Below are positions 13,272 to 26,500 of a DNA stretch of 64,000 bases, one piece after another. The DNA lies in contig JAPFBL010000119.1 in assembly GCA_026182355.1 (NCBI GenBank), positions 1,312,001 to 1,376,000 of the forward strand, written 5' to 3'. Numbering within the stretch: position 1 is the first letter of the stretch; the number at the start of each line of letters is the position of its first letter. A program made the translations under genes and the position numbers. The notes under the pieces were generated by a model that had not been told where the DNA came from, made no database searches, and worked only from the letters and a program-made list of their open reading frames with translations. This stretch comes from Hermatobates lingyangjiaoensis. Its lineage: Eukaryota > Arthropoda > Insecta > Hemiptera > Hermatobatidae.

Positions 13272-13300
13272 AGATTTCACATAAACACGTGAAACAACAA

Positions 13301-13482
13301 TCAATGATTAAACCACAATAAGAATGGGAAAACAAGACTAAGATCTTTCAACCGTAACAAGCGGTCTTCGTCAGAGTCAAAAACCCAACTGAGTCAGTTG
13401 GGTTTTTGACTCTGACGAAGACCGCTTGTTACGGTTGAAAGATCTTAGTCTTGTTTTCCCATTCTTATTGTGGTTTAATCAT

Positions 13483-13485
<3 letters not shown>
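13301..13485. repeat. PLE-A perfect palindrome, 91-bp arms and 3-nt centre
   Basis: Arms 13301-13391 and 13395-13485 are exact reverse complements as far as I can check base by base, with AGT between them. Each arm contains a full hammerhead core, minus strand 13346-13374 and plus strand 13412-13440. The core reads CUGACGA, stem II ACCG/CGGU, GAA, palindromic stem III AGAUCU, U at the cleavage site, and stem I GACU/AGUC. Both strands would therefore transcribe a ribozyme. (TA)n arrays flank both sides. An assembly fold-back artefact cannot be excluded, but diverged versions at 2.6 and 59.7 kb argue that the structure is real. Confidence 0.9.

Positions 13486-13537
<52 letters not shown>
13485..13537. 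repeat. (TA)n microsatellite
   Basis: About 26 uninterrupted TA units directly joined to the end of the PLE-A palindrome. Confidence 0.97.
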
Positions 13538-13540
<3 letters not shown>

Positions 13541-13570
13541 TGATAAAAATACCGACCGTGGAATAGAAAC

Positions 13571-13817
13571 AAATCTAAAGTTTATGAGGACTCGGCCAGT
13601 TCTTCAGGTTCAAATTAAATTCAGGTTATTCAGTTATTGTTGAAATCCGCAGACTATTTTTCTTTGTAAAATAATTTGTAATGTAATACTTAGTTTTTCT
13701 GTTTTAAAATTTAGACTTCTGCCTATGAAAAAGGTTTTAAATAAAAGCCGAAACGTTGGAAATGAGAGTTTAATTTGAACCTGAAGAACTGACGGAGTCC
13801 CGATAAACTTTAGTTTT
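13571..13817. repeat. PLE-E foldback with hammerhead-like core
   Basis: Imperfect inverted arms (about 13571-13621 and 13770-13817) share the words TCTAAAGTTTAT, GACTC and CAGTTCTTCAGGTTCAAATTAA with their complements. The plus strand at 13723-13759 carries a decayed core: a CUAUGAA box, a long stem II GGUUUU/AAAAGCC, then GAA, palindrome ACGU and U. A second foldback of the same family is at 58859-59024. This is typical of a Penelope-like pseudo-LTR pair. Confidence 0.7.
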
Positions 13818-14062
13818 GTATATATATATTTGTGTATGATAGCCACACATTCTCACGTAAACATGTTTCATTGAAGTACACAGCAGCCTCTGCGTTAACG
13901 ACTTTTAAGCTGGTCTGCTCCAAAAGTAAATTGGAGCAAGTGAAAACTATGTCCCTGAGTGTGTTACTTCATCAATCAATTATACAACATCGTAAAGTGT
14001 TCAGGAAAAAGGAGCCCTTACTTTAGAAGATCGTAAATACAGAAGCCCCTCTAGTTTTTAAT

Positions 14063-14063
14063 A

Positions 14064-14110
<47 letters not shown>

Positions 14111-14113
14111 ATA
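14063..14113. repeat. (CA)n-(TA)n compound microsatellite
   Basis: A short ACACAC run passes into about 19 TA units with one phase break. Confidence 0.95.
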
Positions 14114-14879
14114 CCTTTATAAGAATAATAATTTGCATTTTCATGAGATATAAAAACAAAAAAAGGAGGTATCCAAATTTAACAGTTAAGTAAAAATTGT
14201 CTTTGGTTTTTATTGTACTCATCTGAGTCTGATAGTTGCAATAACAACTAGTAACAATATAATTACTAATAATGCAAATTTTCAATTGATCAGAATCAAC
14301 TTTCTGATGATTTCCAAAAAGTATGTTTACTTCAGTAAATTGCCTACTTCATAAAGATGTTAGGGCAACCTACTTTCAAATAAACCAATGAGGCGTACGG
14401 ATTAAAAGTATGATCTCTTTAGTCACGCTACTCTCCGGTAAGTTACTATTCAGGTTAATTTATCCTTTCTCAATATATATATTAAAAACAATATTTAATT
14501 ATTAGAAACCTTTACGAACTTCGACTAAAAATGTGTCAACTTTAATAATTACAAAAAAATACTTGTAGATAAAAACTGATGAAATCAATATGTCCAGGTA
14601 ATTGGATATATCAATTAAAAGAGTTATCAATGTCGAACCGATATCCTTTCTGGCTTCTATTGTTTCGCAATCTCGTGGGTGAAATGAAAAAGTAGTTACG
14701 GCATGTGAGATTTCTATGGGAATATTTAGCAACAGTTACTGCTAAAACATAAAGCTCATAGAGTGAATTCTTGTCGTCTAACAAGTTGTTACCGAGTTTA
14801 TATTCAATTCCAAAAAAATATTCAGATTGTCTGAATTGAATCATTGAAATCCTTTCTCATTTCTTTTTTTACTCATTTC

Positions 14880-14932
14880 TTATTGTGATTTGAATGTTGA
14901 TTGTTATTTCAAATGTTTATTGTGAAATGTTG

Positions 14933-14978
<46 letters not shown>

Positions 14979-15060
14979 ATGTCCAACAACAATAAGAAAG
15001 GGCGGCTGTGGTTTGAATATTGTTTGTTATTTCACGTGTTTATTGTGAAATCATGTTATA
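14880..15060 (+). repeat. Two tandem PLE-A tail segments around (TA)n
   Basis: The tail of the PLE-A end (TGTTATTTCA then a GTTTATTGTGAAAT block) occurs twice, at 14900-14930 and 15028-15055. A 42-bp (TA)n array lies at 14935-14976, and a short CAACAACAATAAGAAAG linker lies between. The ribozyme core is absent. These are probably partial ends left by nested insertions. Confidence 0.65.
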
Positions 15061-15109
15061 TATACATATATATCATTCAATAGGGATGAAAAAACATAAA
15101 GAAATTAAA

Positions 15110-15265
15110 AACACACACCTAAGGTCTCTAATTTTCTGTTTGAACAGTCTTCAAGAGAGATAAGAGAGGGAAACCAAGAACCTCTCTACAAAGACGGTTA
15201 GAGACTATAAATTTTGCCGCTTTCGCGCCCGGACAAAGAAAATAAGGTAGACAAGAATCAATTTA
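15110..15265 (-). repeat. PLE-B 3' end, inverted
   Basis: On the minus strand this reads a short 3'-UTR block (GATTCTTGTCTACCTTAT, then a CCGGGCGCG word), followed by the GGTTTCCCTCTCTTATCTC word and a core at 15133-15155 (UUGAAGA, CUGUU/ACAG hairpin, AAAAUUAGAGAC). The same order is found on the plus strand at 18080-18245, downstream of the PLE-B nuclease. This is a second copy of that element's 3' end without its coding part. Confidence 0.78.
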
Positions 15266-15269
15266 AAAT

Positions 15270-16315
15270 TAGCCGTAGGATACAGAATATGAAAAACTAA
15301 TAAATAAAACAAAAACAGAGGGATGATCAGAGGAAATGGTACATAAATAAAAGTTATAGGTTGAATAAAACATGACTAAGCATTAATAAAAATATACGGA
15401 TAATATAATAAAATAAAACTTAAAATAATATTGAGAATACAAATAATAATATTAATAAAATAATTAAATAATATAAAATAAATAATTAATAAAAAATTAT
15501 TGAAGAAAATCTATTGGCAAAGTTGAGCTATTCAAAACTGATAGAATGAATCATTATAATGAGGAGCTAAATGATATTCTGATCTTTACTATAAGGTCCT
15601 GGATTGGATTGTCCTCACGAGAAGATTTTTAGAAAAGAATCAGGATTCGGTATAATGAATAAGTAATTTCCTGTGTCTAACTTACTATTGCTGTAATTAA
15701 ATGGAGTCTATATTTTAATTTTTTGATTCTTACAATATTGTTATTGTCCTAAGAGAGTTTTTATTTCACATTTTAATATTGTTAATAGATTTGACAACTT
15801 ACTGTCTATCATAAATTCTATAACAATGGACTATGTATTGGTTCTGAGAACTAGGCATGATATTGACCCAGGCACCAAGTTCATTTGATATGAAATTAGA
15901 GAATGAAAAACTCACCTAAGAAGTACCAGGGTTGATATTTTCCGACTAATAGTGGTGTTGCATGAATTAATCAGTCACATACGCGATGTAGTAGCCCGCC
16001 TAAAGGGCAACATGTAAACATGTCGGCCTGATTTGATAGATGTGCAACGACTGGTAAGTTTAGGAGTACAAAGAGCAAAACAAGACGGGTTCTGAGAACT
16101 TCTGAAATTTCATTTTTGAAAATATGAAAAAAAAAAGTAGGAAACAAATCCATATCATTCATGATTACTGAAATTCACTTGTAGTAAGTTCAGAAAGAAA
16201 GAAAAAAGATTTTAAACGATTAATTACATTTAATTTGAAACTGTTCGAGAAAGTGAAAGAAGTCCTATAAATTATTGGCTATGATTAGTAATAGTTGACT
16301 GAGTGGACAGAAATA
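15270..16315. other. AT-rich spacer, nothing recognised
   Basis: The A-rich stretch at 15270-15520 is plausibly the transcribed A/T-rich part of the PLE-B element, by analogy with 17900-18110. The remainder shows no supported feature. Confidence 0.35.
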
Positions 16316-16321
16316 ATAGGC

Positions 16322-16337
16322 GGGGGGGGGGGGGGGG
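16322..16337. repeat. Poly-G run, 16 nt
   Basis: Sixteen consecutive G in a strongly AT-rich setting; a second run of 15 lies at 62541-62555. Such runs can form intermolecular quadruplexes and are error-prone in sequencing. Confidence 0.95.
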
Positions 16338-16344
16338 CTGTCTT

Positions 16345-17400
16345 ATCGGGAATGAGCGTCGTACTTAAAACACGCTGTCTTCACCAAACACAATTAACTC
16401 TGTTTCATTTGGCATGTGAATAAAGTACTCATCATTCACTATGTCCCCTCTCATGTTACCATCACAAATATCTGTCTAACACACAGTACACATCCAACTT
16501 TCCCCTCTGCACAATCCATCTTTCTTCCTGCCCAATTAACAAGTGTCGAACACATTTAATTCCCTGTAGATATATATATATAATTTTTGTTAGAAAGATA
16601 ATAATAAAATCATTAAGGTTATTAAAAAAAAAACGAAATAAATTTGATTCATCTGCCTTTAACAAGTTGTTCTTTTGTCGGCTTTTGAAAGTAAAAAAAA
16701 AATCTTTCAAATTGTATATGGCATAATAAACAAAACTATCTACAAAATCATTAACAGGAGTCGTAAACCATTGTAATACTTGTCTGGAAAAATTAAATTT
16801 ACTGAAGTAGTTTTATCGGAAAATAACTTACAGAACACCACATGAAATGATGATTGCAACCATTTTACAACCCAATTATTTTATAATATATTTAAAAAAT
16901 ATGTTGTTAAGCTTTGAATATATAAAAGTAATATCTGTTTTATCTATATGCATGTTTTCTCTATAGAAAGAAGCATATCTTTCAGTTATGAGTGACAGAT
17001 AAGGAAGGGTTGATGAATTATTTTTACTTGTTCTCATTGAAATGGTCATAACGGTAAGTACATTATAAGTTACATATGTTAACAAGAATTCGGCGTAAAT
17101 TAATTACAGAAGAGATTTATCAAAATTAATAATATTTATTCAGATGTTAAACTGTCATTCAAAATATTTGATTAAATATATCTACTGTGATATATATTTG
17201 CCAAAAATATGAGACATTTAAAAACAATTGTTTCCCATCCATGATTACTTTGTATTGTACGCCAGATTGCATTGCATTGCAATGTATAATAAAGTATCTT
17301 AAGTAAGTCCTAAAATAATGTAAAACTCCATAGTTTTTCTGATTTGATAAACTCATATATCAGTAACTAATATATGATTAAACTGTTACTAAACTATTCT
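16345..17400. other. AT-rich spacer, nothing recognised
   Basis: Short random frames only, with no repeat shared with other parts of the window. Confidence 0.4.
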
Positions 17401-17566
17401 TTAGCCCATCCAAATAGGTAGGGCTAACTATTTGCCATCGGGAGCGAAACTGTGCAGACGTTGAGGTTACCTCACCTGTCCGATTATCAACCCCCAACCA
17501 CACTTCACAGCTCCCTCCCATTACACGCACTATCCTGTTTCAATTGACTGCTAGTGTACCTCCAAG

Positions 17567-17860
17567 AACTGTGTGTACCGTTTGGAGCGTACCAAGTGTG
17601 ATTCGTTCTACGTAGGCCAAGCATCCACCAAGCTTAGTCTCCGTATGAACAATGACAGAGCTTCAGTCAACAACCATTCCCATCTTCCCATCGCCATACA
17701 CGCTAATGGCCACTGACTTCCCTTTAATGAGTGCTGCAGGTTACAGATTCTACGACAAATCCCCTCTGACTGCAAAAATCTCACTTTCCGAGCCTCCGAA
17801 GAAGCCCATATTTGGTTGCTCAATGCGCGCAGTGCACCTGGCCTTAATCTTAAGAGATAA
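17567..17860 (+). pseudogene. PLE-B GIY-YIG endonuclease remnant
   Basis: The plus strand encodes about 97 codons of a GIY-YIG domain in one frame with a single stop at 17714-17716. It starts with NCVYRLE and CDSFYVGQAS, the GIY-YIG pair in its retroelement form. Then come LSLRMNNDR, HLPIAIHANGH, LPFNECCRLQILRQIP, a Glu-containing SEEAH and SAPGLNLKR before a stop at 17858-17860. Length and order fit a complete nuclease domain, so only one lesion is visible in it. The RT is absent upstream, where a stop at 17552-17554 closes the frame. Downstream lie an A/T-rich 3' segment and the PLE-B ribozyme end at 18201, placing nuclease and end in one element. Confidence 0.82.
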
Positions 17861-17869
17861 TGCTTCATT

Positions 17870-18260
17870 GTATTAGTTTCTTGTCTCTGCATCTAGTTTT
17901 TATGCTTTCATCTTATATATTTTTCATTTATTTAATTTTTATCTCTATTTTTTATTAAAGCTTAGTCCATAATTTTTAATTTTTATTTATTTATGTATCA
18001 TTTCTTCTGTTCATTTCTCAGTTTTTATTTTTTATTATTTTATTTGTTTTTGTGTTTATTTATTTATTTTTCATATTCCTATTTTAATTTAAATTGATTC
18101 TTGTCTACCTTATTCACTGTGACCGGGCGCGTGTGTGGCAACATTGTTGGTCTCCAACCGTCTCTGTACCAGTGCACTTGGTTTCCCTCTCTTATTTCTC
18201 CTGAAGACGGTTCAACCAAAAATTAGAGACTGTAAGTTAGTGTTTTTAAGTTCTCTATGT
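17870..18260 (+). repeat. PLE-B 3' untranslated region and hammerhead end
   Basis: A T-rich 3' UTR leads into GATTCTTGTCTACCTTAT and a CCGGGCGCG word, then TCCCTCTCTTATTTCTC and the core at 18201-18222 (CUGAAGA, GGU/ACC stem II with 3-nt loop, AAA, AAUU, A). The bases before the core (UUCUC) and after the cleavage site (GAGAC) can form stem I. The same block in reverse is at 15110-15265. Confidence 0.78.
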
Positions 18261-18261
18261 T

Positions 18262-20325
18262 TTTTTATGTACATTGAACTATATATATATATCATTGAAG
18301 TCAATCGGCATACACGATCATCTGACAAGGATATTCGATCTCATGAACTAATTTCCTGATATCAGACAGTTGGCCAAGTGATATCTTTCGTAAGGAAATA
18401 AAGAAAAGAAATATTAGTATATGTATCAATATAAAGGAAATCCAAGAAGGAATTATCTACAGGAAACAGAAAAGAGCCAACAAATATTACAACTCAAGGT
18501 TAGATAAAGATATAAGACAAGAAAAGGATGTATTACAATAAAAGGGATAAATAAGGTTATAATAAACGTTAATTAAAGTCATAATTACTATATATTATGG
18601 TTAATTGTTATGGATGAGTTACTATAATTAAGTGACAATGTTGAATGCTCTGTCCAAACTGCCTTGAAAATATTGAATGAGGTTAGTATTGTGTCCAACA
18701 TCTTCACAAGAACCTCTGCAGAAGGTGTGTTTAATGTAATTACTGATTTCATTTTCACATTGGTTTCCTAAGTGTTTGTTAAGCTAAAGGAGTAACCCTA
18801 AATCAAAATTACTTCTAAATACATGAAATTGTAGTCGAAGTATCAGGAAAAAAAAGTGTTTGCTTTCTTGTTGAGAAATTTAATATACTAGTTATATAAC
18901 TGTTTAGGTATTATTTATATATTAATGACTTAGTCTTTATAATTATAGATTACGAGTGTTATTTGAAAATGATATATATGGCATACAGATATAAAAAAAG
19001 ATTAGTCAATTAGGCTTAATTATGAAGAGCGCAGTAATAATGATGGAAACCCTAATGAACTCCAAATACAATAAAAATAGCACTGACGTCAAGCAGGTAA
19101 TGACGACAATGCTCCAACCTGATTGGTCTTCTTTTATCCTTTAATAATGTTAACCCAATTAGCTAGAGATTATCACACATAGGTAGCAATTCAGCTATTA
19201 GCTTTAATAAAATATTGTGATCATTTATGTAACTAATTTGGATGACACAGACGTTCAACTGAATAGTTAAATTCACGACTTTAAAAATAATAATAAAATA
19301 AAAAATAAAATTCAGTAACAAATCCTTTGTATGTTTGGTTCAATATCTTCAGACAATAATTTAAATGAGTATCGACCCGGAAAGCACAGGGAAAGAAGAG
19401 TGTTGTACCATTGAGGTTACTGAGGAGATTACTGGAACTTCTTGTGTGCAATGTACATCCCATGAAATAAATACTTCATGGAATTGATATACCTAGGGAA
19501 AATATGGTTCAGGGAGACCACCAGTACTGTGATGAATATTCACTATATGGTGTGTTTAGTGTAGGTCATAAGAGACTCTTCGCGACGTCCACCTCCCCTA
19601 TATGACGGCTACTGTTTGCTTCATCATCCTTTGGGTCGAGTTAATGTCAAAAGGTGGGAAAAGAGAGAGACATAATAAACCTTTAGTCTGCTCTGCTATG
19701 ATATGATATAAAGAAAGGCAATGACACATGATTTAAATCAAAACAGTTCAGAACACAGAATCATAAATTACTAAATAAAGCATTTATCAAATTTATAAAA
19801 ATGCAAAGAAAAAAATAAAATCTATTTAGAGAATTATTTTTATTATAAAATAATAGAGAAGAATCCAAATAAAATCTCCTCGTCTCCTAGAAGGTATTTG
19901 ACTATTAGATATCAACAAGACTGTAGAACTGTGGAATAAATAATATCAGATGAACATAAATCATTTAACTCCAAAAGTATAATAATTAATTCGAATGGGC
20001 TACTGAATTTAAATGAAGCTGGCACAAAAAATAAAGAGAACGTATATCTTTCATTGCCATTCTTTTCTTTGGAGGGATGGTTGTTAAAAATGAGTGACAT
20101 CTTCTTAGTATACTCAGTATGCGTATGTCGTACCTGTAGGACTCGTTTAGTGTGAACCATCATAGGAGGAAGGTTAAGCGTTTTTCAGGATGAGAATGTG
20201 GATTATTGATACAAGTCCCAAACGACTCGGACAGGTTGAACCGTTAGGCATTAATGTTTGGATATACGTTACACTGGCATTAATAAATTATTTTTGGTGC
20301 AGACTTCAAAAAAAAAATAGAAATT
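18262..20325. other. AT-rich spacer, nothing recognised
   Basis: A short TA run lies at 18280. No coding signal, foldback or shared repeat is convincing. Confidence 0.4.
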
Positions 20326-20328
20326 TGA

Positions 20329-20515
20329 AATTAATTTGTAGTTTAAAACTTATTCATAGGCATCTTTCCAACAACTACAAGAATCTTATATCTTTATAAA
20401 TCAAAAATTATGTCGAGATATCTAAGAAAAAAATGGCAATTAAATTTGAAATTCACTTTTAATTTTATAATTTATTTTTAATTTAAAACATATTTATAGG
20501 CATCCTTCCAAACAA
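20329..20515. repeat. Direct duplication, about 140-bp period
   Basis: The segment around 20329-20375 (GTTTAAAACTTATTC and AGGCATC, TTCCAACA) recurs with substitutions at 20469-20515. The common AGGCAT word is at 20358 and 20498, giving a 140-bp spacing. The intervening sequence also aligns loosely. It is an old local tandem duplication of unknown origin. Confidence 0.6.
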
Positions 20516-20539
20516 TTTTTATAAATAAAAAGATATTGG

Positions 20540-23500
20540 TATATGGAGAAGATGTCTAAGAAAGATATTTCAATTAAAACCCGGTTCCTGCTTAGCGAAT
20601 TTACAGCCTGGAAAACTAAACTACTGATAATAACTTTATCAGCATATATGAACACTACTATAACTCACTTTGGTATTTTGACATTCATTTTCTCCTAATT
20701 GTGGTAAATGTGAAAAAAGTGAAGTGAGACTATTCTGTGTAACTTGATTTATTGTCCTTAGGACTGTTTAATTTGATATTAATATATAGTTGCCGATATT
20801 CCTCCAACCGATATACATTTCAATCTATTAGTTCTTCTGATAAGGTTTTAAAGGAGAAGTTTTTTCCAAAAAAAATTGAATTAAGTAGTTTAATTGTATA
20901 CGTCAATAAAACAACTAAAGACCTTTATGATTTTTATGCAAATTAAAATGTGTAAATTATTTTTTTTAATTTCTTCAAGGAACTTTATTTTTTCTATAAC
21001 CGTATAGATTTAATAAATCAAATGCCAAGTAATATATAGCTATTACGTTATAATAGTGATAGCACAATGAATACTACAGTGAACATATACCAGCAAAGTC
21101 CTATAGATTTGGATAAACTGTTAGTTGTTGGAATTTTGGAAATCGTGTGGAAAAATGAACTAATTGATTTTTGATTTCACAAGATTATTGCGACAGACCG
21201 AGGATTCATTCCATAATTGTCTATCCCGTGCTGACTAGAGTCCGTTCCCATGATGTCAAATCAGCCTCAAGAGAATTCACTTCTGACGAAAGCAAAAAGT
21301 TAATTTCAACTGTTTTGTTATGGGATGAAACAATATGGTTTGTTCATTTATATTTTTTACAAGCTGTTTATACTAATCAAACTATTTGGGATGAATTAAA
21401 TGATTTAATAACTCATTCGCAGAAAAACTGATTTATTGACAAAGTTCGAGATTGAAATATCTATTGCAAACTTTACTGGATGCATTTCCGTCTCATAATA
21501 CATCCTTATACACATGAACTTCAAAACATAACGCAAAAAGAGGCAGGTCAGAGTTAGATCCTTAAGTTCAACGCATGAATGTTTTCCTAAGTTTTACTGA
21601 AATCATTTTTATAAGTGCATTTCCATCTCATAATATGTTACAACGAATATCACATAACCTCGTATGATAATGAAAGAAGCGATGGGTCAATACTTGCTCC
21701 AAGATAAACTGTCTTATATTAATCACTCTCAGTGGTCATGAATTAATTATACATTAATTAATAAATAAAATACACATAGAAACCTAAAGAGGAAATTCTT
21801 TACTGATAAATTCGAAGGAGGAGTATTTTCCGTAAATTTTACCCAAAATATTCTTTATAAGATTTACATATCACAATGCATTATATGACATATAAACTCC
21901 AAAAAATAATGAATGAAGACGCAACTAAAACAAAACTTGCTTGAAAAAAATGAATTTATTTCAATAAAAAATATGAAGTCATACAATGAAAATAATCACA
22001 TCCGATTCAAGATACTCAAATATTTATCTGGACTGAATTAATTCTTTTTGCAAAATTATTCCTATGTGAAGTAATAAACAAAGGAATGGCCATAGCATTT
22101 TTTCCACAATTGAGTAGTCTGTAATTAGCAGTTTCTGATCAGAGTCCTACTACTGTTATTACATGTTCAGAAACTGTTATTATAAGCGGTTTATACATTA
22201 GTAATGAGTTTATTTATGTACAAGAAGTGTAATAATAAATTATATTACAGAGGAACTCAAAGCTCATTCAAATGATGTAGAAATATCTTCTGAAAAGGAA
22301 TAGAATAAGTGAATAACTTAAGGTGAATGAACTATATATAAAGCCGAAATAATATTGGAATGTAATCTCATCAGGTTTACCCAATATGGTGAGAACAAAA
22401 AAAAATTTAAATGTTATTCCTAATATCACTAACTACAATAATCTATGGCTATTGAACTCTCCACCACCACATCTAAATCGATGTTATCATGTCTTGATTT
22501 CAATTCACAAGAGAGCTGTGCCCAAGGTTAATATATTCAAACCACTTCCATATCAATATTAAATAAGATAGTTACTAAAAGAGTATGCTGAACCTTGTGA
22601 CATTTCCCAACATCTTCAAATCTGGATCTTGCAATTTTGGAAATTCCTTTTCAAAAATCGATGAAATGATAGGATATTTATTATCATAATGAGACTTGTT
22701 TTATAGCTTTAAGTTTATTATACTTTAACATTTAGGCAGACAATAGCTGAACGTTCAAACCAGGATATGACATGTAGTAAGTTTTCGAGATGAAGATGGA
22801 TTTAGTTCATTGAGTTAGACCCTAAAGAAACTAGAGTATAACTAGTAAAGTAACAAGTTAGGCTGTTATTTTTTTACAACTTCTTAACCAGAAAATTTCT
22901 CCTTTGAAACAGAGTTGATTAGAATTATGGTAACTTGGTGAAAATATTTTTTTAAGTATGCCTTCTTTGGTAGAACGTTCCGTCTTAATAGTTCTATAGC
23001 TTTCTTGACTGATTTGGTTATGAGAAGTCAAAGACTGTCATATTAATCTTTTCATATCACTTTGCAAATTAATAACATTTATTATCTAAATTATTAATAA
23101 TAATTCAAGACTTGATTTCAACAAATCAACAGTTTTACTTCTTTTTAATCTATTAATCGTCATTAAATGGAACATAGAAAAGTATGTATGAGGATCCTTT
23201 ATTTCGTAATGCTTCCACCTTTTCAACTCCATTTGTTTTTACTTCACCAGAATATCGTTTGTTTTAAATCTAGTCACCACCTGTAAATCTTTCAAATCAT
23301 TTATTCAGAACCCTTCAGTAACTGTGCCCACTAGTTAGAATTATTTCCCAAGAATATTCATTAATTTAAGTTTATTTCCCAAGAATGCAAATTTATTTGA
23401 AAAAAAATGAAAAATTAGGATTGCTACAAATATTTTGTTAATAAAATGAAAAACATTTTAAATCAATAAGAACTTCGATATTTCTTTTTCTAAAAAGTTT

Positions 23501-26500
23501 GTTTTTTATATGTTATAAGGCGATATACTAAATATTTGGCGAATACAGATGAATGTGGCAGTGGACCGGTTGGCAAAGATTGGAGCCAAGCAAACCCTCT
23601 GCAGCCAGTAGCCTTTTTGCACAACACCTTCCAGCTTCCCCAAGGATGTAATTAATGAATGAAGAAGGAAACCGATAAAAGGTGGATATAAGAACCAGTT
23701 CTAATCCAATCCAAAAACCTCATTCTAACTGAAATTAAATTTGAGAAGAACACAATAAATCATTAAAAGAAGGATTTAAAAACAACAGACATTGTCCTTT
23801 TAACTAACACTTTTGACTGCTTATACAAATAACCCGAGAAGAATGCCTGGAACAGGTAAAAACCTCGGAGCACACTCTCTATGAGTGTTGGGTATTGCCT
23901 TTACTGTGTTAAATATTTTTGGCAAATTATGCCAAAAACCAATAGTAGTGAGGGATCTACTTCTCCAAGGACAATCATAGTGTTCATTAAAGAATTTGAA
24001 ATCTACAGTTGTTTTTGAAAACGACAAGTGAGAGCACGATAGGACAGATATGGGACCGTTGTAAACGAGCCAAATGAGATTCAGGCTCATAGTGTAATAA
24101 TAATATATTAGTAATCCTAATTAACTGATTATTACTTCCTATATAAGGTTTAACTGTATAGTAACTTCTTCGTTGCTTCACAGACTTCTTTATTTTGAGG
24201 TAAATATATGTAATTCAATAAGTTCTTAGTATCTTCAATAATAATACTTCAAAAAGAGCATAGTCGTGATAAGTAATCTATCTGTTAGTAAACGAATTCA
24301 ATCATCTACTGCGCACACCACTGTTTGGATACTGATGAAGGCAGTGTGAATTACTTGATTCCGCTATGTAACGTGTGACGTCGTGTGCCGAGACACGCCT
24401 AACTAGAGCGAGTCCGGAGAAGAGGATGTTACGCTTTCTTTGTGGATTCCGACCTCTTGCAAAACAATCACCGTTTCACTCTCTCCCCGGAATTTCTCGA
24501 ATCACAACCAAATCACATTAACTTCGTTATTGAAAAAAAAACCATTCCATATTAATGCCAGTTGCAGAAATTCAAGTGGTGCTAAATTTAGGTCAGATTT
24601 GAAGGAAACCACCCTCTGTCTATCGATTAGGATGACTCTGACGTCACATGTTCTCAATATACTTTCAAAGTGCTTTCAAATAATCCAATTTTATTTATTA
24701 CATCTTAGAAATATATTTAATAAATTATGCAACTCATAATCCTAATATATATTAAATTATAATTCAGTTTTTATCCACCTTTTTTTTTTTATTTAACTCA
24801 ATAATATTATTTCTCTCTAGACCATGTAACAATTATTCAAGAATACAATACAATATCACATGCAATATATCTTGCAAAATCAGACTAATAAATAACATAG
24901 GATGATAAATGGTTGTGAAGTCATCTTTCAAGATTACTCCCTTAATATCAACTTACACAAACCATTACTTAAACAACCTTTCAACTCAAAATTTATTTTT
25001 AAACCTAAAAAACATCCCTTTAAAAAGAATAAATAATATACATGAGTTAAAATAGAAATGTTTAATTATCCTGCAGACATTTGTAACCCTCTGGTAGGTT
25101 AATTCATTTGTATGTTTTATGACCAAAATTGATCAATGGAACATTCATTTCAGTACTTTATATTCTGTCAAATAATATTCATCGTTATATACGCCAATCA
25201 TGAATACTAAAAAATATCTTCTATAGTTGGTAATGATATTTAAAACTACGATGAAAGATTAAAATTTACATAATTTAATAATAATAATTCAAAATTATCT
25301 AAGTCATTCAAATAATTTTATTAAATTTATTAGAATAAACAAAGTGGAAGACATCTAACTAAAAATTTAAATTTGTTGAATTCAAAAAACATCAACAAAT
25401 ATTGAGGTTCTTCAGAAACAATTATTTGTCTTCAATCACGACAAATCAAAAATTTTACACTAAAGTTGAACTAGAAGACAATAAATGATTTTGGGGAACT
25501 GCCGTTAAAAACTAAACTCTGGTTGATCTCAGTCAAAAATAAATATCTTAAATGATTATTTCGATTTGAAACATATAATGTACTGATAATATAATATCAC
25601 GAAATATTAATAGATCAAATCCAATACACAGATAAAATTCAGAACTATTTAACGCATGTTAAGAATTTTTTTTTAATAAGAAATAGAAAGAAATAAGTAC
25701 CTTAATTCTCCTGAGCATTGAATCAGCAAGATGAAACATAGTGGGAACTCACTAGAAACAAAGGCGGACAGAGAAGGCTTAGAGGCAATGCGCGATGTCA
25801 GAGAAACCGAGAGAGACTGAATGGTCGGGCTCAGGGAAGCGTGGCGCGAGCGGCACTTAGGCAAACCCTCAACACAGCCTTGTCTAGCCCGACCGTACAA
25901 ATCAAACGCCTCACTAGACTTCTTCTCAAAACACTTTTCTTTAATATAACCACAACAGCAAGGACTGTATAGAACTGTAATTATTTTCCATATTTACGGG
26001 TAAATAAACACATACATTCTAGAAATATGATATTTTGAAATTTAATTATTAATAATTACTGAAAATTATTATTTTTTGAATTAATTATCATTATTTTATT
26101 TAATTTAAATCACTTGACTTAATGACAGATATAAAAGAAATTAAATTTTAATTTCCAGCAATTAAAATGAAGACTTACAATTTAAAAGCAATCCACAGAT
26201 TTTAAAACATTAAATCCATGAAAATAAAGTATACATACTCATGACAAATTGATTGAACTTAACATCCACGAAATCTATGTTTCATCTCTCAGGTTACCCT
26301 AATGACAATGAAACGAGCACACACGCACCACACACATCAAAACCGGTCCTCTTAAACCTAGAAATTTTTCATCGGATTTTGGCTCTTCTAAATAAAAGGA
26401 AATTAAAATATTCTCTTATTCAGCTCAGGACCGTGTTACGGACAAGTGATTTTTTTCTCTATAAGAATTTTTTTTAACATATATAGTGGGATATCTGTCG

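Noticed and set aside
24330..24400. CTGATGAAGGC as a further hammerhead core
   Set aside because: No stem II complement and no GAA followed by a palindrome within reach; the word alone is not enough.
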